In this document: positions 25,107-38,717 of the stretch, piece after piece
How positions within the stretch are numbered: the stretch's first letter is position 1
Layout of the letters: every line of letters begins with the position of its first letter
From: Oppiella nova
Taxonomy: Eukaryota > Arthropoda > Arachnida > Sarcoptiformes > Oppiidae
NCBI GenBank assembly: GCA_905397405.1
Contig: CAJPVJ010000038.1
Location: 1 to 55,417 of the forward strand
DNA length: 55,417 bases
Direction: 5' to 3'
Program-made: the position numbers and the translations under genes
The notes under the pieces: generated by a model
Databases searched by the model: none
What the model was told of the DNA's origin: nothing
What the model saw: only the letters and a program-made list of their open reading frames with translations

Positions 25107-25753
25107 NNNNNNNNNNNNNNNNNNNNNNNNNNNNNNNNNNNNNNNNNNNNNNNNNNNNNNNNNNNNNNNNNNNNNNNNNNNNNNNNNNNNNNNNNNNNNN
25201 NNNNNNNNNNNNNNNNNNNNNNNNNNNNNNNNNNNNNNNNNNNNNNNNNNNNNNNNNNNNNNNNNNNNNNNNNNNNNNNNNNNNNNNNNNNNNNNNNNNN
25301 NNNNNNNNNNNNNNNNNNNNNNNNNNNNNNNNNNNNNNNNNNNNNNNNNNNNNNNNNNNNNNNNNNNNNNNNNNNNNNNNNNNNNNNNNNNNNNNNNNNN
25401 NNNNNNNNNNNNNNNNNNNNNNNNNNNNNNNNNNNNNNNNNNNNNNNNNNNNNNNNNNNNNNNNNNNNNNNNNNNNNNNNNNNNNNNNNNNNNNNNNNNN
25501 NNNNNNNNNNNNNNNNNNNNNNNNNNNNNNNNNNNNNNNNNNNNNNNNNNNNNNNNNNNNNNNNNNNNNNNNNNNNNNNNNNNNNNNNNNNNNNNNNNNN
25601 NNNNNNNNNNNNNNNNNNNNNNNNNNNNNNNNNNNNNNNNNNNNNNNNNNNNNNNNNNNNNNNNNNNNNNNNNNNNNNNNNNNNNNNNNNNNNNNNNNNN
25701 NNNNNNNNNNNNNNNNNNNNNNNNNNNNNNNNNNNNNNNNNNNNNNNNNNNNN
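25107..25753. other. Assembly gap (647 N)
   Basis: Run of unknown bases. Because the flanks are copies of each other, the true gap may be zero or negative in length. Confidence 0.99.
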
Positions 25754-26362
25754 AAAATTTAAAAAGTAAATAAATAAAGTGAAAGTTTCTTAACTTTTCT
25801 ACAATTTTGCTCTTCAAATGTAACCAAAAAGTGAAACATATTTTGAAGTGTTTGTTGAAAACTCTTCAATATTTTAAGTGAAAAATAAATAGGATTTAAA
25901 ATAAATTTACAATATTTGTTTTATTCAACAATTTTTACTCTAACTTTTTATTATTAAATCTGATGTTTGTACTAACTTAGTATAATATAATACACAAATT
26001 AATTACTTAATATTTGTAGTATTTAATGTTAATGATCTATGTTTTATAGCATAATATAATATAATAAACTAATTTTCAATAGCAAACTGAAGCAATAGTT
26101 ACAAGACTGTTAAAATTGAAAAACAATAAAACAAAGTTTTAATTGAATAATATTAAGCATTGGATGGTTTGTTGTGGATTTAAATGAAACAACTCCTACG
26201 ACAGTGACGATAAGGATGCCCAGCGTGAACTCACATCCATTTTCGCCCTCTCCTTACAGTGCTATCATTTATACAATAAAGAAATATAGTGCACAATCCT
26301 ATGCTCCACACTGTGCTTGAGTCCCATTTGTAGGGCCACTATAATGTAGTAGACATTGAATA

Positions 26363-26394
<32 letters not shown>
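26363..26394. repeat. (GA)n microsatellite, interrupted
   Basis: AG run with one internal AAA interruption; the counterpart of the run at 24446. Confidence 0.97.
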
Positions 26395-27038
26395 GTAGTA
26401 GAGAATGGTAGAAAAGGTAGTTTATTTAGGAGACAAGGGTCGAGAAAAGCTGTTTTTGACATCAATGCTGAAGCGGTGGTCGCTTTGTAGGTCTTTCTGT
26501 GACTCTCTTTCATGGAAAGCCTGTTTTTTCAACGTATTTCTCATTCTATGCTTTAGTCTCTATATTGTGTCACAATTTCATTCGCGACACAATTGTGCAG
26601 ATGATCACAACCAGAATTATTGAATTCACTGAATGCAGGGACGAGTAGATTAAAGCCCATTCCATACATACAACCATACATTCACTTCCACTGCTTGTTA
26701 TTCTCTATTTTATAACTGTTATACACTTCTGACAGTTCACTACATTCTTCTATTAGTATACAGTACTATAGGATGAGTTTCAGATTTCACCAAATTTTCA
26801 TCTCAATCCACGTCTCCTAAGAGTTTTACACGAAATCTTTGAAAAGCAAATTCAATTAGTAATAAAAGTTGTGCCTCTTTTGCACTGTTTGTCTATTATG
26901 TGAACTATAAGAATGAAAAGCAATACTTAAGACAAGTTAAGGATTTCCGTTGAGTTTAAAACAGCTTAAAGAATATTAAAGAATACAAATCGACTCAATC
27001 ACAGTCATTGGCACATCCAGTCAATCCAGTCACTCACT

Positions 27039-27071
27039 TCTCTCTCTCTCTCTCTCCCTCCCTCCCTCTCT
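27039..27071. repeat. (CT)n/(CCCT)n tract
   Basis: CT run passing into CCCT repeats, immediately after the duplicated contig end. Confidence 0.95.
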
Positions 27072-28263
27072 TTTATTCATTGTTTTGAAGCTTTTTTGGC
27101 TCACTTTACACCAAATTGCTGTCCAAACGATATTTATTTAAACTTGTATTCACTTAAACACAACTGCTTGAGGCCAGTGTTCAGTTAGACTATCACTTGT
27201 AATGTATTTCTGGGATTTCAATAGTTTCTTGTGTCATATTTAAGGTTTTAGTTTATGTTTTGATAAGTTTAAGCAAAGGTTTGAGTGAAAGCACAGTGTT
27301 ATACAATGGAGTGTTTGATATGGAGTTTATTATGAGTGCATCTCATCTAAACTGAAGCAGTGATGCGTGAGTTTGTGTATGTATTGAATATGTAGTGAAT
27401 GTGTGTATTTGCTAAACAAGCGTTTGTATGGATGGGGCACAACATTATGCCATTATAGCACTAGGACTACAAGTATAGGTGCATTCGATATGCTTTCCAA
27501 TTCTGTGTTCAACTCCAGTGCTCAACAAAAGCATATTTTCAAGCGCTTTACCAATGCATAGAAATGCATATATTATGGTTTGGTAGTGGCAGTGATGGTA
27601 GTGATGGCAGTGTTGGTAGTGATGGTAGCGGTGGTGGCAATGCCTTTGCCTGCCTTCAAGCGTTTTGTCGTACAAACCATTATATATACGGTATATATAT
27701 ATACGGTATATATATTGGAGAGTAAGTCCTCGATCTCTGCATTCTTTTGTTGCTTTCGATGCCTTTCTATATATTCTATATATTCTCCCTTCAGTTCACT
27801 TCTAAGAACCCAAATAAAGGTCTCCTTTTTGTGCATATATTTGGCAAAACTTATTAATACCAAAGATGTGAATGTGTTGTACAGTATATGTCATGTGTTG
27901 CAAATGCACACCATTGCCATGCATTTGATCCCAAGTATAGAGTGCACGTTCTCCCAGCAGGCCTGGCAGGCCCGGTAGGTCTGGTAGTTGCGACCGAACA
28001 GAGGTTTTGTCCCTCTTATAAAACATCGACACATTCATCACTTTTGGTGCCAAAATAATATCAAACAATTTATAACTTATTCCTTTGCGTCGCTCTCAAA
28101 ACATACCCAATGAATCAAACGCTACTTCTATTATAATATAACGTAAAAGCCATCAAATCTCTATATTTTCATCACCACTACTGCATCGCTAGACATTTGA
28201 CAATTATATGGGCTGTCCTCCAGTAACTCTAACTTATCCTAACATACAATGCATTCTATCATA

Positions 28264-28268
<5 letters not shown>

Positions 28269-28308
<40 letters not shown>
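28269..28308. repeat. (CT)n microsatellite
   Basis: Perfect TC run of 40 bp. Confidence 0.98.
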
Positions 28309-28312
<4 letters not shown>

Positions 28313-31300
28313 CATAAACGTTAAAATATACAGTACATGTATAATAAAAATAAATTTTAGTTTGAAGTTTGAAAAAGGTGTATAAAATGGTAAAGTAAAA
28401 ATCATCTGTACAGTATATTAATAATTAATAATAACACAAAATATGTAAATAATATTTGGAACAGAAGTAAATTTAATATAATCAATACTGAATTAAATTA
28501 TAATTATCAAATAATTGTTTAATAATATAAAAATAAAATGTAGTGTTCAAGATAGCAATGGATGAGTTCTATTATATATAGAAGTATATTCTAATAAATT
28601 TAATTTACTTTTGAAATTCAAGTGTCATAAAATTTACATACTGTAGTACTGTACATACAGTTTAGCAGTTGAGTATATCGTATGTAAACACGAATTTAAT
28701 GTATTGTTAGTCCCGTAGAGAGCATTGAATTATTGAATTGTACTGATGTTTGTCCTACTTTAAAGGCACCCAATACTCCAATATTCCCTTTGAGTTATAT
28801 TTTCGTATTCAACTTAAAAACTGTTGATTTTTTCTCAATTCTAAAGTACTTTTCAAACATTTGATTTTCAAGTGAAATATTGCTCAAATAATACAAATTT
28901 TGGAAATGTATTCAAATGTTTGCTAAATAAATGAAAAAAGTTTTTCAAAGGAAGCAATATTGGGATTATTTTAAATTTCACTATTTTTAATTATGAATTA
29001 TGATTATTATTTTAAGACATAAGTAGTAATCAATAATAAAAACATGAGGGGAGAGGATATAATGGAAGTGACATTTGGTTTGTCGTGATTTTGTGACTTA
29101 TCCACTACTCGTGCAGTGGAAATACAGCTCAAGTCATGGCTCATAGTTTATAGAATTAGTGTTTAGATCTTTAGGTTCTTTAACTTTGTGTCTAAAAAGT
29201 AGATCCCTTTTGCAGATAAGATATTTGGCCGTCAAATACACCTCTTCGGGAGATGACGATCACATACTAACTGATATGAAGCCTATTATAGCGCTACTTA
29301 TATACCAGTGCCTCTATGCCAGTGCTCTGTTCACTAAGTATTCTCTACTGTTATTATCAATTGTGTAGAAGTGATGTCTGATCGGACACATCGATAAGAC
29401 AAACAACAAAACGTTAGAAATTGTCATGGAAGGCATACGTTTAGGTATTATTGAAACTCGAGTCCAAAACACGACTAATAAACGACTGTTTTTTAGAAAA
29501 TAAATAACGAATTATTCTTTTATTTATTACTAATACAAGCCATCGATGCGATGGACGGAACGCCTAATATAGATATACCGCTGAGAACTGAAAACTCAAA
29601 ACTCACGAATTTGTCAGAAACTCAAAACTCTCAAAATATACTTATTTTTTATTTAAATTCATTTAAAAGTTCACAATTTTTAGCATAATATTCAATACAA
29701 GTATTTATGATATAGTAATAGTGTCTCTGTTTTCAAGTCATTGACGTTTAGTCTGTTTATATGGTTTAGGTTTAGAAGAGAATATGCGGACAATTTGGTC
29801 GTAAACGCAGCTGCCGTTCAATATGACTATACATCGGCTATACATTGGGCTTCAGTTGCACACAATGACAGCACAGGCAGCATACGGACCACTGCTGGCA
29901 CTCCATTCACTCATTCTATGAATCTATATAACCCCCCACCTCTCCTATGGTCACCACACCACTGGTGGCGCACCACTTATACCTCCTATACCTCATTACA
30001 TACACTATCACTTTCCTCAATTGCATATTAAATCAATATATCTATAAATTATCATTTAAATTCAATTTTCTTTCACTAATATTTCACTACATTTATTACT
30101 ACCAAATATGTTTATTATGATTACTGTATTATTTAAATGTTTCTACAATTTAAATATTTTTTACTATATTAAAATATTTAAATTTTTATTAATAATAAAC
30201 TGTTAATGGATTTTATAAATACCTTTGTCTGTATAAAAAGCCATATTGATATTTCATAATAATATTACTAACATCTACTATACTGTAAATTATGAGCAAT
30301 TTAACCCATGTTTTCAATTGATGGCTTAAACTAAAGATTAATTCTTTCACTTTCTCACAAATAACACAAATTTTGTTTCTCATCAGAGAAATTGATCAGA
30401 AAACGGGTCTCTGAGTTGGTCCCCATATTCTACACGAATCGGTAAAATAGATTAAAAATTTTGACCACAAATTCTCTATCATATAAACTGCCCAATAAAA
30501 CCACATTGAAAAATATTTAGGTAGTCGAGAGATATTTAAATTGATCACTAAATAGTATCACTAAATAGTATCACTAAAATCTGTATTTACGAATATATAA
30601 TATAAATTTTATGATAAATTAAAATAATGGGCGGATAAAAGTGATTGTATTAAATGGAATGTAATATTGAAAATGATTGCACTGTTGAGTACAGGAGAAG
30701 ATTTGACATTATTTGAAAAGTAAATTATATACTACGGTAATCCAAATGTGATACCCACTGCATTGAGAGAATAACAGTGAAGTACATTGTAGAGCATATG
30801 GTGTGAAATAGTGGATTCATGTGTTATTCATTAAATGTCAAAAATGGGAATCACAGAAATGAGTGGTAAGAGTGAGAACTCGGGGTGCAATCATTTGTTT
30901 GTTTTCTAATATATGTTTCAATTTACAAACTGTGTGTCAATCAGTAAAGACATAAATTGAACAAAATATAAATAATTAGTTTCAAAATAAATATTAACTG
31001 ATCAGAATCTATGAATAATAACTATTAAATAAAAGACGTGAAAACAATTTGTTTTTATTACAACTACTGAATAATTACTTAGAATATGTAAACTTGAGTC
31101 TAGAATATAACTCAAATAAATATGTAACAAATCATAGTGAACACCACTGTATTTAGTGGGGCAGGCATTTGGTTGGCATATGTGGTGCAGGTATTGATCA
31201 ACAAAACGTGTCTCTAGACTATTTAAATAAATGGTTAGTTATTATTAGAGCTATAATTAAATCTCTTGATATGATCTCATGTGGTAAGGATCACAGCAAT

Positions 31301-32145
31301 TATTCACAGATCATTATTCTCTTGCTTTCATCAGTTTATATCAGTTCATCCGGTTTTGGCGAATAAGTACTCATTCTTTTCAATTCAACAAATATTTCTG
31401 AAAATCCGACCTCTTCTTCATAACAAAGTATTAGGCGTTCAATCAATTTACCCAAACTCCAAACAACAAAACATCAAAACTTGCTAATTATATATACAGT
31501 ATACTGTAAATGCCAACAATTGTCCTGGATGTTCTTTACTGTACAAATTAATTCATATATCGCACAGTTCTGTATAGCATTAGTTTTAACGAGATGTTAA
31601 TTGCTAAATAAATTGAATCGAGTGAACTCATATTGTACACAATTATAATAATTTTATTTTAAAGATATTATTTATATATAATATTTACAAAAAGCAGAAT
31701 CGATCTGATTTTGACAACAAAATGATTTCAACTAAATTAAGGCATGCATTCGATAATTGTATGACAATTGTATGACAAGAGATATGCTTTGCTTTTAGAC
31801 AAATTAGTGTATCTAGATAGTTAGTAGTAAATATATACAATTCTGTTGTTTTGTCTATAAGTATTTTGTCTTATTTATAATAATAATGATTATGTACTCA
31901 TTTATCACATCAAATAACATATTAATGTTTAATAATTTATTTATGAGATTTCTAATTAATTTGAAATCATAATTGATTTGAACACAAAATATTAAAATAA
32001 TTTAAGTAATGAATGAATGGTTAGTATCTAAGGCCTACCTCTTTGTAATGGAAATCAATAATGGATATGAAGTGAGGAATGAATTGATGGTTCATATAAA
32101 CAAGCGATGAGTAAAGACTTAAATTATGTGAAATGTCTACAATTA

Positions 32146-33066
32146 TCAGTAAGAAGTGGCCGCATGGAGATGAGGGTGGGGGTGATGGTGGTGGTGGTGA
32201 TGATGCAGTGGTACCCCCGGGTGTCCAACCGGTGAGTGTTCATTGCTCGGCGGTGTCGGCATTCCAGCTGTTGATTGACAGACATACCATTCACTTAGAT
32301 TTGTCGGGTGATGGCCAGTGGACAGGACCGTGTTATTGGAGGTAATAGGCGATAGGACGGTGGGCGGGTGGGTCGAGCCGGTCATGCCGTTCATTGCATT
32401 GCCTGTATTGGCACCGATTGTGTTGAGAGTATTGCCTGCGTTTGCATTGTTAGCATTGCCTCCGAATGAGTGGCTGTGAGGATGTGAATGAATCGGAGGG
32501 TTAGGAGTATTACTGGTGTTGTTGTTTGTTCCGTCACTTTCATAACCAGAACCAGTGCCAGAACTGGCTGAACCGGGAGCGCCTGGTGGTGGAGGGGACT
32601 TGCCGTGAACTTTCATATGTTTTCGCAGTGAACTCGGATGAGTGTAACTCTTGTCGCAGCCCCGGATCTTACAGTTGTACGGCTTATCACTGGTGTGGAC
32701 GTGAGAGTGCTTCTTGCGGTCGGAACTGTTAGCAAATCTTCTATCACAGCCTTCGTACTCGCATTTGAATGGCTTTTCGCCTGTTGAAAAAACCAATTCA
32801 AATGTTTTAATCAATTGCCACAAATTCAGTATTATATGAATATATGTTAAGAATGTCTGCTTTATTGTTTAGTCAATAGATAATTATTACGAGTTGTAAA
32901 TGTTGTAAATGCATGTATAAAATGTTATTCAGCTTTATTTGGATGTTGTAAGCTTTTCAATGTGTGTATCTCAGGCTCATTGCATTGATGACCCCTAACC
33001 TTAAATACAAGTTCGTTTCACACCTGCAACTGCTTTCAGTTCCCAACACACAGTAGAATACTATAT

Positions 33067-33126
<60 letters not shown>

Positions 33127-34196
33127 AGTCATACCAGTCATACAGTTGTAAAAATAAAGAACTAAGAAAGTGAGGGGAGATAAGAGTCCTCAACAGTTTT
33201 ACTAAGAGATGCCATGCAATGGGATGAGTGTGTGAGTGAGTGCGAGTCAGAGAGGGAGAGAGAGACTAGAGAGCAGTTAACACATATTAGAGTGGAGTAG
33301 AGTAGAACCGGTCATGAATGGGGTTTGGGTTAGCATCTGAAGCCAAACTGCATTGCATTCAACATTGAATGGTGAGTGCATTGATGCAGTGTATGGCCAT
33401 TATTGCGGCTGAAATGGCCAGAGAGGGTGTGCCTCCCATTCCACTCATTGTGTTAGTGTTCGTCAATTTGGATGCTTTGAGTTTGCAATACAAGTAAATG
33501 AGTTCTCGATTCACTACAATCTACTATCAGTTAGTTTGTCAGCGTTTGAAATCCAATCAATTAATCATTTGCATCCTCTCTAAGACCTCCAAACCTCTAA
33601 ACGCTACTACTGTTGGACACAACCAACACATCCTAACTATAATTATTGGTACAGTATATAAATTATGGCACAAAATCAAATCCCAAAAGTTTTCCCATAT
33701 TATTGTAACAACTGAATATAGTGTTGTTTTCAATTCAATCATTAGTTTAATGTAATTCTCGTTATTGTAAGTCTTAGCACTGTATTTCGAAAGTTGTAAA
33801 TGTTTTGCAATAATTTTTTCACATCTATTTATTAACAACTAGTGAACCGTATTATAAGGAGTCGGCAATAAAGCCATTATATGTATGCATTGAATGCATT
33901 GTTAGAGTTGGTATTTATTCGGCTCTCATGTGGTGTTGTAAGTCCTGTCCGTTACAACATCTTTGATAGGGATCACAACCATTCACTCTTATTTACAATT
34001 TATTCAATCGATTTACACGATTTCAATCCAAATCACATATCGGAGCCAATGAATGACTATTTTATGAATATAGCACTTCATATGAACACGCGTTACGAAT
34101 GTGTTATTGAATTGATAAGCCGTTAAGGAGATTATCGCACAATATGTGAAAACTAGTCTCATCTGAATACTCCAATATTCAATACTACCCGCTTAG

Positions 34197-34233
<37 letters not shown>

Positions 34234-35902
34234 CACCGTTCCTGTACAAAATATAATACTTGGAATTACCGAAAATCTGAATACTACATTTGTAATTGAT
34301 GAACATTACTGACACTTTTATACTGTATTACATTTCATATGATTTGTTGTCTCATAATTCTTGTCATTTCAATACGAATATGAAAAGATGCTTTAATTGT
34401 TATTTAATATACTCTAAATTGACATATTATATAATTGTTGTATATTTCTACTATTTACTCATATTCATTGATTATTTTAAATAACAAATGTTATAATACA
34501 GAGTATAACTTTTAGAGTATTTTACATTATAATGATACATCTAATAGAGATCAGATTAAAGTGTATAGAAGTCGGATTTAAATTGGATTCAAACAATGGT
34601 TATTCATGTCATAGAATTTTCAAATGAACGATATTTTTGTCGATTGAATCAATTCTCATAATAGAGTAGTAAATCTTGTAAAGTATTTACAGTACAGTCA
34701 GTCATGCATTAGAGCCACTCTTTAACCTAAAAGTATCATTAAATAGAAAGTGAATTCATTGAAAGAGTAATTTACATGCTTTTGGGATCCGATTACTATT
34801 GATATTCAGTCACATCGATGGCTAAACTCGACTGAAGTGTTTGGTCAACACAATTGTGAAGATAATACAATGAGAATAACAACATTCAATACAATCAAAT
34901 CATTTCCCATCTCTTCTCCAACGTATAACTCAATCAATTGAGTCTTTATTGAGTTGAGTCTCTATTCACATCTCTAACCGATCCGCACATCAACACAACA
35001 CAACATATTCTACCCATTATTTCACTCAATTTAATCAATCTATCAAAATATGTTTAATATAATCGTATTATAGTAATACCAATTTCATATGTTACTAGAC
35101 ACAATCAAGTGACTTTACATGTCGAGTATTTTTTACTGATCTGTTTTAAATATTCAATTATGGATGCTGTTGTTGATTTCAGAATTTTAAATTAAAATTA
35201 GTTATTTCATGGGTAAGATTAACCATTCGTTTACTTAAATATTAATAACCAACAATACATTAATGGATTAAAATAGATTAGATTTGAGTATAGTGTTGAG
35301 AATATTACAGAATTCTTATTACCAAAGAAAGGGAAATCTGGTTAAAGACTTTAGAATTGAACTTAAAGTGTATGCAAAATATAGCCATTAACTCAACACA
35401 ACATTGTTTGCATTGATTTAACAGAACATTCAATGGGATTGTCATGAATTCAGGCCAAATGGTTGTGGAGAAAACATTAAGAACTTTAAATCTAAACGTA
35501 TTGTGAATTGTAATCTTTATTGTTTTACAAGGTTAGGGTTATGGCTCGGGTGCACGTTTGGCTTAACTTAGTTTGTATATGCATTCAAATCTTCTGTAAC
35601 TAAAGTGTTGGAAATATGAGTGATTGAAATATTGTATTGTATTGAATGAACAATATTATACACAAGAGACTTGCAAATGACTGACAGTTTTGGTCATATA
35701 ATATATATTTAAAAGTAGTTTTCAGTACAGATTTCATTAGCAATCCTTTAATTAGTTTACAATTTTATGATCATCTCATATATAAAGGGAAGAATAGGCT
35801 CTAAATCTAATAATAATAGTATAACTTAAATTATGGTTCACTACTAATGTGCAAACATTTCTGTTTAAGTTTGACTTTAGAATTGTTATTGAATGCAATA
35901 AA

Positions 35903-35945
<43 letters not shown>

Positions 35946-38123
35946 ATTGGGTTAGTCTCGGTTGTGTGTGTTGTAGATGTCGTGGATGTTGTGGTGTTTG
36001 TAGTGGTGTTTAATATCTGAAGTAAGAGTTGTGTTTCGAGAGAAGTGGCCGAAAGAGCCAATGAGAAGAGGAGAGTGTTATCTCTTTTTATGACTTATGT
36101 CAGGTCAGGTGCTGTGAATAATTGCAATTCAAGAAGTACTGCCATTGAGAGTGAAATCGACATTTTTACTGCACATCTCTTTAGGGTTTGGATCACATCA
36201 TAAATCATCGAAATTTGTTTTGCAGTTGAGATGCGTTTGGAAGTGAGATCACAACTGCATCTCAGAAGTGGTTAACAAACCAGAAAATGTTGAAAAAGAA
36301 ATTATTTCTGCAAAACATTATTTTTCAAAATTTGTTGCCATTGTTTCTTAAAACACATACATCTTTACACAACGATACAAACTATACATCCCTTGTCTGT
36401 CACCTGAGCGTTGGATGCGCTCTATCGACCGCAACGCTGTCTTTGCAACCATTTATTGCACGTCTTTCCACACGACTGACCCTAACATATGCTCTCCTCA
36501 TACACTCATACCATCGCACCCATCATCTCATTCACTATTATTGATTACTTTTATTTTAAATATGATTAAAATTTCAATTTTCTTCTCAAATTATTATTAA
36601 TAGCATTTAAATATGCAAATTTTATGTATACACAAATCTTGCACTAATAGTAAGGCTATAGTAATCATGATTTGTGAGAAACAATGTTTTGGTTTTACTT
36701 TTTGCAAATACAGTAATTATTGAGTGAAGAGTGAAATGCGAGCAAAAGAGGCCTAAGGCTTGGTTAGGGAATACAGGAGTCCTGTATAACGAGTCTAATA
36801 AGAATCGTTAGTTAATAACTTCCTTGAATTAATCAATTGTTTAATTTATTGTGTTTTTGTGGTTTTCAGTGTTAATATGTTAAGTGAACTCTATTGAGAA
36901 CAACCCATACAAACATCCCAACAATGAGACTATCATTTAAATAGTTTTGTCTTTTTTCAGTGCTTATGAAATACCATTAGATTTATGTTTAAAACAAATA
37001 TTTCAAGGCTTTTAGAGAACGTGTTATTAATGTTGAAGAGATGGTAAAAATAAATATAAATGTGTTTTTGAGACTTGAGGTTAAGAATGGATTAGAATAA
37101 GAAAGGCATCGAAAGATTATATAAATATATTATAGATTATATAAATAATAATGAAGTCAGTTATGACATACCGGTGTGGGTTCTCTTATGGATTTTGAGG
37201 TTTTCACTTCTGGCAAACACTTTTCCACAACCAGGGAATGGACAGGGAAATGGCTTTTCGCCGGTGTGTACCCTGATATGATTGACTAACTTATATTTGG
37301 CTTTGAATGGCCGTCCATTGCGGGCGCATTCACTCCAATAGCAGGCATGGTTTGAACACTCGGGTCCTCCGACGTGTTCAACCGTAATGTGAGTCACTAT
37401 TTCATGCATTGATGTGAAAGACTTATTGCACGGCTTCTTAGGACTGCTCTGTTCGGTGTCTATCCATAAACATGTCATCTCCTGTTTGATGGGATGGCTT
37501 CTCATGTATCTGAAGAAAGCACCGGGAGCATGTGCATGTGCCGTGTGGTGCATATTCATGTGGTTCATGTGTCCCATTGGGTTCATTGGTCCGTAAGGGC
37601 CTGTCAGATGGTGATCAGTGCGTGCCGTTTGATTGAAGCTGTGGTCGGGCCGGCCATACATGTCAGTGCCGGGCAATGCGAGTCTCATTTGGCCGTTCAT
37701 ATGGGGCGGGGGGTGGTGTGCGGCCGGGTGGTGGTCCAGACTGGGGAATAGGACGTGAGTGTCTGCGTTGGTGTGATGGGGGCCGTGGAGGGCCTGGGAG
37801 GCGGACACGAACATGGAGGTGGCGTGATGGGGGTGGGGTTGCACTGTATTGCCCGACAGAGCGTCGTGTGGTGTGAGTCCACCCGTCAGAGTAGGCATAT
37901 GTGGGTCGCGGCGTAACAGGAAATCTCTGGCAGCGTAGCCGTGATGGTGGTGGTGGTGGGGCGGGTGAGGCATACCATAGCCGTTCTGGGCTGCAAATGT
38001 CTGGTGATTGGGCTGGTGTTGACCGACGGCCACAACACTGGACGCATCGGTGGCGTGCGATGGACTCAATTTGATGGTCTGATGCATATGTGCGGTGGCG
38101 CTGTCCATGAATGGGTTCAGCAT
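32146..38123 (-). CDS. opa: Odd-paired/ZIC zinc-finger transcription factor
   Basis: Nuclear C2H2 transcription factor of the GLI/ZIC superfamily; the fly ortholog opa is a pair-rule gene. Exon 1 (37172-38123, start ATG at 38123) and exon 2 (32146-32780) join across a 4.4 kb intron inside a Gly codon to give 528 residues. Five zinc fingers (about 218-380) include [66 protein letters not shown] and [15 protein letters not shown]. The intron falls at the finger 3/4 linker. N-terminal signatures are ARDFLLRR (probable ZOC box), VLFPSL, NGQMRL, YGPMN and [15 protein letters not shown] just before finger 1. The C-terminus keeps SGYES and a near-terminal SEWYV, known from vertebrate ZICs, then a His-rich end. 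Finger 5 has the CKIRGC form with two extra residues compared with vertebrate CKMC. His, Pro and Asn tracts fill the linkers. Confidence 0.97.
33069..33127. repeat. Compound (CT)n(CA)n microsatellite
   Basis: CT run at 33069-33102 passing directly into a CA run at 33102-33127; the only compound repeat seen here. Confidence 0.98.
34197..34233. repeat. (CT)n microsatellite, one interruption
   Basis: CT run with a single TTT interruption. Confidence 0.97.
35906..35942. repeat. (GA)n microsatellite
   Basis: Perfect GA run of 37 bp in the odd-paired intron. Confidence 0.98.
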
Positions 38124-38483
38124 TGCTTCAGGACTTGTGGTTCACTTATGTCTTAATGTGGTACTGATGTGATGCTGATGTGTGACAATTGCTTCCAATG
38201 CGACTTCTTCTCAGACACAACACAAACACTTGAAGTGTCACTCGTATTGACAAAGAGGACCGCAAAGATCGCATCCGTGGGAGAGCTATACTCGTGCTGA
38301 GCAGTCAGTGCCGTCACTGAACACACCATTCAATTGAGCTTAAAGTCTAGGAGTTCTTGTCAGTGAAACAGTGGTAACAGTGGTAATGGTGAGAGTGTGT
38401 GCCCTCCGGGGCGGCAACCAATTCACGTGACGTATCCGGTTGTGAGGACCTCCTCAGCACAGCTTACAGAGTGTTAGCCATAA
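38124..38483 (-). promoter_or_regulatory. odd-paired 5' flank
   Basis: GC-richer than surrounding DNA and directly upstream of the odd-paired start codon, so it probably holds the 5'UTR and promoter. Visible elements are an E-box-type CACGTG overlapping TGACGT near 38423-38431 and a CACGTCA near 38491. No TATA box could be assigned with confidence. Confidence 0.4.
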
Positions 38484-38717
38484 GCGCCATCACGTCATGG
38501 ATCTAACTATTTAGATATGAACGGTGGGGAACTGGACTCTGGCACTAGTAGTGCTCAATCTGACTGATCCAATAATAGGGATTCTGGCGGTGCCTCCGCA
38601 GGTAATTCGTTTGTTGGCCATCCCTTCCATCCCTTTGCGACGCCACCAACCGTGAAGCCAATGCCCACAACTGCGCAGCCCTACTATCCCTACCAGCCCT
38701 ACCACATCAGGGGCTGA
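38484..38717 (+). other. Coding-like tract with one in-frame TGA, unassigned
   Basis: On the plus strand the frame 38484-38717 runs 78 codons between stops, with a single internal TGA at 38565-38567. Before it the frame reads GSNYLDMNGGELDSG (ATG at 38517); after it comes a Pro/Tyr/His-rich stretch with HPFHPFATPP and PYYPYQPYH. Codons favour G/C at third positions, unlike the AT-rich flanks. No splice pair removing the TGA in phase was found. It could be a relic or unrecognised exon of a gene divergent from odd-paired, a read-through case, a sequencing error, or chance in GC-rich promoter DNA. I do not recognise the protein. Confidence 0.25.

Larger units (their letters stand above)
23828..27023. 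repeat. Duplicated contig ends flanking an assembly gap (~1.27 kb x2)
   Basis: 23828-25106 and 25754-27023 are near-identical, from AAAATTTAAAAAGTAAATAA to GGCACATCCAGTCA. The left copy stops at the N run exactly where the right copy continues into unique sequence, and the right copy starts directly after the N run. Differences include a 7-bp deletion near 25977, a GA-repeat interruption and one G/A substitution near 26743. This is the pattern of two overlapping contigs, or two alleles, that were scaffolded without merging. Confidence 0.93.
27024..32145. other. Intergenic region downstream of odd-paired
   Basis: No gene recognised in about 5 kb. Contains a CT/CCCT tract at 27039-27071, a degenerate GGTAGTGATGGCAGT-type array at 27578-27640 and a CT run at 28269. 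A GC-richer open stretch at about 29767-30031 follows a TTTAG acceptor-like site but has no family match. The left-hand end of odd-paired's 3'UTR is not resolved. Confidence 0.45.
32781..37171 (-). other. odd-paired intron
   Basis: 4391-bp intron with donor G|GTATGTC at 37171 and acceptor TTTTTTCAACAG ending at 32781. It contains microsatellites at 33069, 34197 and 35906. Open frames inside it (for example 33881-34126) match nothing I know. Large introns of patterning genes often hold enhancers, but none can be read from sequence alone. Confidence 0.9.

Noticed and set aside
25091-25817. Long open frames on both strands across 25091-25817
   Set aside because: They consist of the assembly gap; the N run cannot contain stops.
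27802-28068. Pro-Gly-Leu repeat frame near 27950-28000 resembling collagen
   Set aside because: Only about five short degenerate repeats from a GCAGGCCTGG-type word; no Gly-X-Y continuity.
29741-30031. Open stretch after a TTTAG site (REYADNLVVNAAAVQYDY)
   Set aside because: Composition is mildly coding-like, but there is no recognisable domain, no partner exon and no conserved motif.
32526-32732. Plus-strand frames opposite odd-paired, and those opposite PSME3 and MSL2
   Set aside because: Shadows of confirmed coding exons on the other strand.
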